Assembly (NCBI GenBank): GCA_030378015.1
Contig: JAUCGG010000030.1
Span: 1-36,560 of the forward strand
DNA: 36,560 nucleotides
Source of the DNA: Desulfococcaceae bacterium HSG8
GTDB taxonomy: Bacteria; Desulfobacterota; Desulfobacteria; Desulfobacterales; 4be13
Direction: 5' to 3'
Part shown: one piece after another, positions 32,140-36,560 of the stretch
Position numbering within the stretch: the first letter of the stretch is position 1
How the letters are laid out: each line of letters begins with the position of its first letter
The notes under the pieces: model-generated
Told to the model about the DNA's origin: nothing
Database searches by the model: none
What the model saw: the letters and a program-made list of their open reading frames with translations, nothing else
Translations under genes and position numbers: made by a program

Positions 32140-32985
32140 CTATCCCGAAAGATTTCTCAGGATATAAATCAGTTCCCCTGCACCGATCTTTCCGTCTCCG
32201 TCTGAATCTGCGAGATACAAAAGCGTGTCACCGATATCTGTCCCCGATAAAACCTGCATGATCCGTATGGCATCCTTAAGCGACAGGGTTCTGTCCCCGT
32301 CAATATCCCCAGGTTCAACGTAGTTTAAGGAAAATGAGGTATCTACGGTATTGCCGTCATCATCCCTGAAACGGACATATACGGTTTTCTCTTCTCCGCC
32401 CTCTGTCAGTTCCCATTCCTTGGAATCTGCCATCGGCTCCCATTCGCCGCCCTCATCATATCCCACATTGCTGATATACATTTCTGTAGCGCCTTCAGCT
32501 TGCAGTGTCAGGGTAACAACACGGCTTGAGGTCATCTCGGGTGATGTAATATTTACGTTTGAAATCGGGACAATGTCAAGATTAAAGGGGCCGGCGGTTT
32601 TTGTTTGTCCGATATCCCCGTCCTTATCATCAAGGCCGATGGCTGCAATATGGAAATAAATCGTAATATCATCTTCCGCACCGGATGCTCTGTAGTCCTG
32701 GCTGACAGCCTCCTCAATTTTTACAGGCACAATTCCGGCTGTATTCAGGTCATTAAATGTATAATCCCCGTTTGTGTCAAACCTGATATAATACGCAGCG
32801 TCAGGTGCTCCCTCGGGCGGGTCCCATTGCATCCTTATCTGGGAAGTCTGGGAGGTGATGTTTGTCTCATGTGTTGCTGAGTCCAGATTCAGCACCTCTC
32901 CGGGAGGTTCACCCATCGCAGGATTACAGTAAAGCATAGACAAAAATATGAAGATAATGATCAAACTGTTACGTCTTTTTTTCAT
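32140..32985 (-). CDS. Secreted protein with C-terminal dockerin/EF-hand repeats
   Basis: A 281-residue exported protein. Residues 1-25 are a signal peptide (SLIIIFIFLSMLYCNPAMG, cut near GEP). The middle is beta-rich: IRMQWDPPEGAPDAAYYIRF looks like a fibronectin-type or Ig-like strand pattern, and NVNITSPEMTSSRVVTLTLQ with DGNTVDTSFSLNY suggests a second Ig-like domain. The end (about 226-281) has two Ca-binding loops, DIDGDRTLSLKDAIRI and DSDGDGKIGAGELIYIL, in the layout of a type I dockerin. No cohesin gene is in the window. A GGAGG site lies 8 bp before the ATG. It is 58 bp downstream of the next gene on the same strand and probably shares its promoter. Confidence 0.88.
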   Translation of the reverse strand: MKKRRNSLIIIFIFLSMLYCNPAMGEPPGEVLNLDSATHETNITSQTSQIRMQWDPPEGAPDAAYYIRFDTNGDYTFNDLNTAGIVPVKIEEAVSQDYRASGAEDDITIYFHIAAIGLDDKDGDIGQTKTAGPFNLDIVPISNVNITSPEMTSSRVVTLTLQAEGATEMYISNVGYDEGGEWEPMADSKEWELTEGGEEKTVYVRFRDDDGNTVDTSFSLNYVEPGDIDGDRTLSLKDAIRIMQVLSGTDIGDTLLYLADSDGDGKIGAGELIYILRNLSG

Positions 32986-33002
32986 TTTTTATCCTCCGTC
33001 TG

Positions 33003-33040
33003 GTTGTCAGTAAGCAGTGAGCAGTTGCCACTGACAAAAA
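33003..33040. repeat. CAGTTGCCACTGAC word pair between two operon genes
   Basis: A short GTTGTCAGTAAGCAGTGAGC / GCCACTGACAA mosaic in the intergenic gap of the minus-strand operon, of the same class as the other CAACTGAC arrays. Confidence 0.55.
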
Positions 33041-33043
33041 TTT

Positions 33044-34450
33044 TTAAATATCCCAGGGTCTGTTAAACACGAAGAGCACGGTCTCGCCTGTTTTACAAAG
33101 GCCTGCTTTTTCAAACTGATTCACACCGATACCCGACTGCCCCCTGGCCCATTGAGAAGGTATTTCACCATCCAATGTCTTGAAGCTCAGATAATACTGC
33201 TCATTTCCGTTCAGACCGATAATTGTAAATTTACCGCCTTTGTTTACAATTCCCCTTTTCATAAATTCCCCGTTTTGTTTAAAAACCATGACCACGACCG
33301 TTACATCATTCGGCGGAAATTTAAGCCTGTAATCCCTCACTGTTCCGGAAAGGCTGTTGACCTCTCCTGTAGTAAGCACGAAGTTCACCTCGTTGCCAAC
33401 ACGCTTCTGAGCTTTGGACTGGGGGGGATAGCTTTCAGAATACACTGTGACCACACAGTCATTCGTGGGATAGGCGTTCTGGCGGCTGCCCTGAAAGCCG
33501 TTGATGACATAATAACCGTTCCTGTCTGTCACTGTAGCAATTTCGGCATCCAGCGTATCAGACCAGATTTTCACAACAGCATCCGTGATCGGCGTTCCGT
33601 TTGTATTTCTTACATAGCCCCATAGAGAATCGTCTGACTCATCTGCTTTCTCACCCCATATCCCTTCAAGGATTTCCCAATCGCTCTGAGGCGGGTCAGT
33701 AATAATATCAATCTGCTCTGCAGGCGGGTCCTGGGGAGTAACAAAAGTCGCGTTTTCAGGGAGGAAAACACTGTAAACCGGGACGTATGCGCCGACTTTC
33801 TCGGTCGCTGGTATGGCATAATAGAAGTCGGTTCTGAAGGTCTCAGACCATACAGATACCTTATAATCTGTTGCGGATTTCAGCCCTTTGAAAGTATAAT
33901 TACCATCTTCATCAGTCAAAGTGCTCACGCCGTACATGAGATTCTCGGAAAATATATCTACCTGTACACCGGCAATTCCGCCCCTGTTATTATGTACCTT
34001 GCCCCGGATTCCGTATTCTGATGTCTTCTTCAGAACAAAGTCAATTCCGGCAGCGTCAGCATCCTCTGTTGACACAGGATCAGACTCACGCCGGTTCTCT
34101 TTTCCATTATAGAACTGATAATAATAATCGTCCGTTCCCAAAGGGGGCCAGACCACAACTGCCAGATCCGGGGCAGACGGAAGTCCCTGGGCAAGATAAT
34201 CGCCATTTTCATCGGTTACTGCTTCACCGACAAGTGTACTGCCGGACCATACCTCAATCCAGTAGTCTGCAACGCCTTCTTCGGTATCTTCATCAGTTAC
34301 CCGGCCGCTGATACTTTTTCCTTCTGTATCTGATCTTTTCATCCCGCTCAGATGGCTATCCGCGTCGGATGCATTCCCGTGCGGAGCTGACGAAATGGCA
34401 AATAATGCCACCATGATAAGAACAGGTAAACACCGTTTGACGGAAATCAT
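33044..34450 (-). CDS. Secreted protein with four carboxypeptidase-regulatory-like domains
   Basis: A 468-residue exported protein with a signal peptide (VLIMVALFAISSAPHGNA). Four CarboxypepD_reg-like beta-sandwich domains are recognised by their openings and closings: ISGRVTDEDTEEGVADYWIE to GDYLAQGLP, IRGKVHNNRGGIAGVQVDIF to GNYTFKGL, LWGYVRNTNGTPITDAVVKI to GYYVINGF, and LSGTVRDYRLKFPPNDVTVV to GKFTIIGL. There is no peptidase domain. Such repeats are stalk or adhesion modules on the cell surface. An AGGAGGAG ribosome site precedes the ATG. The promoter at 34676-34721 is the likely start of the operon, which continues into the dockerin protein gene. The partner and ligand are unknown. Confidence 0.88.
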   Translation of the reverse strand: MISVKRCLPVLIMVALFAISSAPHGNASDADSHLSGMKRSDTEGKSISGRVTDEDTEEGVADYWIEVWSGSTLVGEAVTDENGDYLAQGLPSAPDLAVVVWPPLGTDDYYYQFYNGKENRRESDPVSTEDADAAGIDFVLKKTSEYGIRGKVHNNRGGIAGVQVDIFSENLMYGVSTLTDEDGNYTFKGLKSATDYKVSVWSETFRTDFYYAIPATEKVGAYVPVYSVFLPENATFVTPQDPPAEQIDIITDPPQSDWEILEGIWGEKADESDDSLWGYVRNTNGTPITDAVVKIWSDTLDAEIATVTDRNGYYVINGFQGSRQNAYPTNDCVVTVYSESYPPQSKAQKRVGNEVNFVLTTGEVNSLSGTVRDYRLKFPPNDVTVVVMVFKQNGEFMKRGIVNKGGKFTIIGLNGNEQYYLSFKTLDGEIPSQWARGQSGIGVNQFEKAGLCKTGETVLFVFNRPWDI

Positions 34451-34473
34451 AATCTCCTCCTAAATTGTTTTTT

Positions 34474-34505
34474 GTCCGTGGTCAGTTGTCCGTGGTCAGT
34501 GGTAC
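34474..34505. repeat. GTCAGTTGTCCGTGGTCAGTGG word cluster
   Basis: A short CAACTGAC-class mosaic in the leader of the minus-strand operon; a matching cluster lies at 34635-34660. Confidence 0.55.
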
Positions 34506-34627
34506 AGCAACTTGTAAATTCCTCCACCTTTCTTAAAGGGGGCCTGGGGCTGGCGTAGCCACCTTTTTTCGCAAGAAAAATCCCCACTGCCCCCTTTACG
34601 AAAGGGGAGGACGAACTTGTAAGTTGC
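34506..34627. mobile_element. 122-bp inverted-repeat element
   Basis: Ends GCAACTTGTAAATTCCTCC and GGAGG...ACTTGTAAGTTGC enclose CTTTCTTAAAGGGGGC and GCCCCCTTTACGAAAG inner arms. A related sequence is at 8205-8255. The remaining gap to 34920 holds the minus-strand promoter and the DtxR leader. Confidence 0.65.
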
Positions 34628-34675
34628 GGTAGTAGTCAGTTGCAATGAACAACGGACCACGGTTAATATTTCTTA

Positions 34676-34721
34676 TTTATCTCATAAAAAAATAAAAAAG
34701 TCAATGGGGTGAAAAGAGTAT
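34676..34721 (-). promoter_or_regulatory. Sigma-70-type promoter with conserved upstream box, copy 2
   Basis: On the minus strand, -35 TTGACT (34704-34699) and -10 GATAAA (34681-34676) are 17 bp apart. The 24 bp at 34698-34721 are the exact inverse of 20319-20342. It points toward the carboxypeptidase-regulatory-like gene, 226 bp away. Confidence 0.55.
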
Positions 34722-34830
34722 ATGAAGGGGCGAAAATGATATTCAGACATCTCTTTTTTCCCCGTTCCGGCAAAAATTCTGAATCTTACAGATATGCCTT
34801 GAATAAAAAAGACAGATGTGTATAATATAA

Positions 34831-34918
34831 TTGTCAGTTGTCAGTTCAGTTGCAACGGGCAACTGACAACGGGCAACTATCTAACAACTGACAACGAGCA
34901 ACTGACAACGGAAAACTG
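34831..34918. repeat. CAACTGAC mosaic directly before the DtxR-family start
   Basis: GTCAGTTGTCAGTTC followed by a run of GCAACTGACAACGGGCAACT words up to 2 bp before the ATG. The only purine-rich ribosome-site candidate (AACGGAAAA) lies inside this repeat. Confidence 0.75.
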
Positions 34919-34920
34919 AT

Positions 34921-35679
34921 ATGGAAAACACCGGAGCACTGAGCGCAAGTCTGGAAGATTACCTGGAAGCGATCTTCCATATCGTTTCTGAAAAAAAGGC
35001 GGCCAGGGCCAAAGATATTGCAAAGCGACTCAGGGTAAATAATTCCTCTGTAACCGGGGCCCTCCGCTCCCTGGCTGAAAAAGGCTTTATTAATTATGCC
35101 CCATATGACGTCGTTACCCTGACGCCGAAAGGAAACGAACTGGCAGAGGATATTGTAAGAAAGCACGAAGCCCTGCAGGACTTTTTTGTTAATGTCCTTT
35201 GTATTGATTCATCAGAAGCAGAGGAAGCAGCATGTAAAATGGAGCATGCTGTTTCCCGTACAATTCTGGACAGGCTTATCCGATTTATGGAATTTGTGGA
35301 ATCCTGCCCCCGGGGCGGTGAAGACTGGATAAAGGCATTTTGGAACGACTGTGAATACGCACGAGGGCCTTATGAAAATTGCGAGAATTGCATCACTCAG
35401 TGTCTGAAAGATTTGAAAAAAAAGAAAAAACTGTTGGAAAACGAATCCGAAGAGACGATTCTTAAAAACCTGAATCCCGGACAAAAAGGGAAGATCATGA
35501 AGGTCAGGCGGGGAATTAAAAAACGTATGGCAGGTATGGGGGTAGTTCCTGGCAGTATTATTGAAGTGGAAAATGTTCCCACGGGCGACCTTATAGATGT
35601 CAAAGTGAAAGGATACCATCTTACTCTCAGAAATGATGAAGCTTCAAAAATCACGGTTGAGTTGTACGTAATGAAATGA
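34921..35679 (+). CDS. DtxR/MntR-type metal-dependent regulator with FeoA-like C-terminal domain
   Basis: A DNA-binding repressor or activator that senses Fe(II) or Mn(II). Residues 8-70 form the winged helix (SLEDYLEAIFHIVSEKKAAR, then a RVNNSSVTGALRSLAEKGFI recognition helix). Residues 75-135 are the dimerisation and metal-binding region (HEALQDFFVNVLCI, MEHAVSRTILDRL). Residues 175-252 resemble a FeoA/SH3 domain (GQKGKIMKVRRGIKKRMAGM, VPGSIIEVENVPTGDLIDVK). A four-cysteine patch, Cys144, Cys154, Cys157 and Cys161 (C-x9-C-x2-C-x3-C), lies between the two parts; the classical family has no such cluster. No feo or mnt genes are adjacent, so targets are unknown. Confidence 0.93.
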   Translation: MENTGALSASLEDYLEAIFHIVSEKKAARAKDIAKRLRVNNSSVTGALRSLAEKGFINYAPYDVVTLTPKGNELAEDIVRKHEALQDFFVNVLCIDSSEAEEAACKMEHAVSRTILDRLIRFMEFVESCPRGGEDWIKAFWNDCEYARGPYENCENCITQCLKDLKKKKKLLENESEETILKNLNPGQKGKIMKVRRGIKKRMAGMGVVPGSIIEVENVPTGDLIDVKVKGYHLTLRNDEASKITVELYVMK

Positions 35680-35823
35680 TCACCCTGCTTCTTTATTCTT
35701 TAATAAAGATTATTATCCGCTTGCCCGCCATACCGGAATCACGCCATCTGCTCCGTATGCTTCTGTTCTCCTGAAAAAAATAATCGTCTGATATATATAA
35801 ATACTTCGAATACCGGTAAATGC

Positions 35824-35898
35824 AGGGTGGGTGGAGCGAAGCGTAACCCACCGTTTGTTGCTTATTATATGTTATCCGGTGAGTTACGCTTCGTTGGC
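35824..35898. repeat. Family A repeat with decayed inverted partner
   Basis: GGGTGGGTGGAGCGAAGCGT at 35825 and GTGAGTTACGCTTCG at about 35880 face each other across 35 bp, a shorter version of the element at 6156-6301. Confidence 0.6.
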
Positions 35899-35938
35899 CA
35901 AAAATTATGAGCTATCGGCATTGCATAATCAGCATATG

Positions 35939-36041
35939 GAAATGCCCTGAACCGCTCCGGGCAGATTGACAAATCTGCCTGAAATTCTTGGGATTTACCA
36001 ATCCAAAGCGAGCATCAGGGGAGCACTTTCCCATTTACTGA
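35939..36041. mobile_element. MITE-like element H3
   Basis: A 103-bp family H copy with ends TCAGCATATGGAAATG and CCCATTTACTGA. Flanks are TAA on the left and TTA on the right, so no direct target duplication is evident. Confidence 0.65.
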
Positions 36042-36175
36042 TTAGGGACTCCAAATAAATAATATACTCCCTTGAGGGACAGGGGCAGGTGATAACTCAC
36101 TGAAAATACATCCCTCCGGCCTCCTTCAAAGGGAGAGTTTCCATCTACAGATACCCGATTCGGCCCCTCCCCTGC

Positions 36176-36235
36176 TCGGTTCGGATTGACAAATCCGAAC
36201 CCGCGGCGGGGATTTGTCAATCCGCCGCGAGTACG
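36176..36235. repeat. GGATTGACAAATCC hairpin element
   Basis: GGTTCGGATTGACAAATCCG and GCGGGGATTTGTCAATCCGC form two adjacent hairpins, the same core as in 31186-31290 and family H. Confidence 0.6.
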
Positions 36236-36264
36236 CGGGTATTTTATTTATTGGGAAATCCCTT

Positions 36265-36357
36265 ATCAGATCGCTGTGAACAGTGGATTCCGGGTTAAAA
36301 TTAAAAAACATCCGTTTTTTTAATTTTACCAGTAATGATAAAAGTTTAACTGTCATT
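36265..36357. repeat. Decayed family B element
   Basis: Keeps TCAGATCG-like left end, GTGGATTCCGGGTTAAAAT and the AAAACATCCGTTTTTTTAAT palindrome, then loses similarity; the right half is missing. Confidence 0.6.
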
Positions 36358-36560
36358 CATAGGAACTTCCATGACCTGACGGTCACAACGAATGATGAAA
36401 CCGGCATTTCTCCCTCTTTTGTAAAGGGCCGGACGCGTCCGAACTGCATTCCCGCGCAAAGCGTGGGAACGAGAGGATTCCAGGGATATGCACATAGTTC
36501 CGGAAAGTCTGATGATGGCTTTATTTGAAATCAATAAACAAAAAAGTTGACGGTGACGGG

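Larger units (their letters stand above)
35680..36560. other. Gene-free, repeat-filled right end of the window
   Basis: No gene is supported. It contains a family A repeat with a decayed inverted partner (35824-35898), MITE H3, a CGGGTATTTTATTTATTGGG-type repeat shared with 6306-6336, a GGATTTGTCAATCC hairpin element (36176-36235), a decayed family B copy and a GCATTCCCGCGCAAAGCGTGGGAA hairpin near 36450. Confidence 0.55.

Noticed and set aside
36283..36528. An 81-codon plus-strand frame at the right end
   Set aside because: It is composed of family B and other repeats and starts inside a repeat block.

Overview
The window looks like a chromosomal segment of a repeat-rich, Gram-negative anaerobe. 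A complex Desulfobacterota-type genome, in the range of Desulfonema and other filamentous or gliding sulfate reducers, is my best guess. It rests on the PxxKW cysteine-rich protein, the UPF0597 cysteine desulfidase, the Cys-containing DtxR regulator, the many sensory proteins and the very high load of short palindromic elements. No rRNA, tRNA, CRISPR array, full transposase or phage gene was seen.

Layout. 1-3.9 kb: a 5'-truncated branched-chain amino-acid-type substrate-binding protein and a methyl-accepting chemotaxis protein with a duplicated sensor. 4-6.1 kb: a trypco1 protein, a small acidic protein and a trypsin-like protease whose 3' end is replaced by an inverted-repeat element; this resembles the protease/trypco part of NTPase-centred conflict systems. 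6.1-7.6 kb: nested repeats and a broken PAS domain. 7.7-14 kb: a PxxKW protein with a clear terminator, aspartate kinase (lysC), two PLP aminotransferases and, between them, a DUF91/NucS-like nuclease-fold gene bounded by attC half-sites, apparently an orphan integron cassette. 14.9-20.3 kb: a ClC chloride channel with CBS domains, a LUD protein, a periplasmic parvulin-type PPIase and moaA. 20.6-23.8 kb: a membrane-anchored repeat protein and an OmpA-like lipoprotein. 24.7-28.3 kb: two overlapping HAMP/class III nucleotidyl cyclase genes. 28.5-30.8 kb: cysteine desulfidase (cyuA-type) and an orphan response regulator on the minus strand. 32.1-34.5 kb (minus): a dockerin/EF-hand secreted protein and a carboxypeptidase-regulatory-like repeat protein in one operon. 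34.9-35.7 kb: a DtxR/MntR-type regulator.

Three results stand out. (1) The tandem cyclases have complementary active-site losses: the first keeps both metal aspartates but lacks the purine Lys and the catalytic Arg; the second keeps Lys, Thr, Asn and Arg but lacks the second metal Asp. Only a heterodimer would have one complete site, as in the C1/C2 pair of mammalian adenylyl cyclase. (2) The nuclease-fold gene sits in an orphan integron cassette with split attC sites. (3) Several MITE-like families can be defined from the sequence alone, with inverted ends, 3-bp target duplications and one filled/empty site pair; they have broken at least the protease gene and a PAS gene.

Intergenic space is mostly repeat-derived. 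Mosaic CAACTGAC/GTCAGT arrays abut gene ends and start codons, and one promoter with a conserved upstream box occurs before two unrelated envelope-protein genes.
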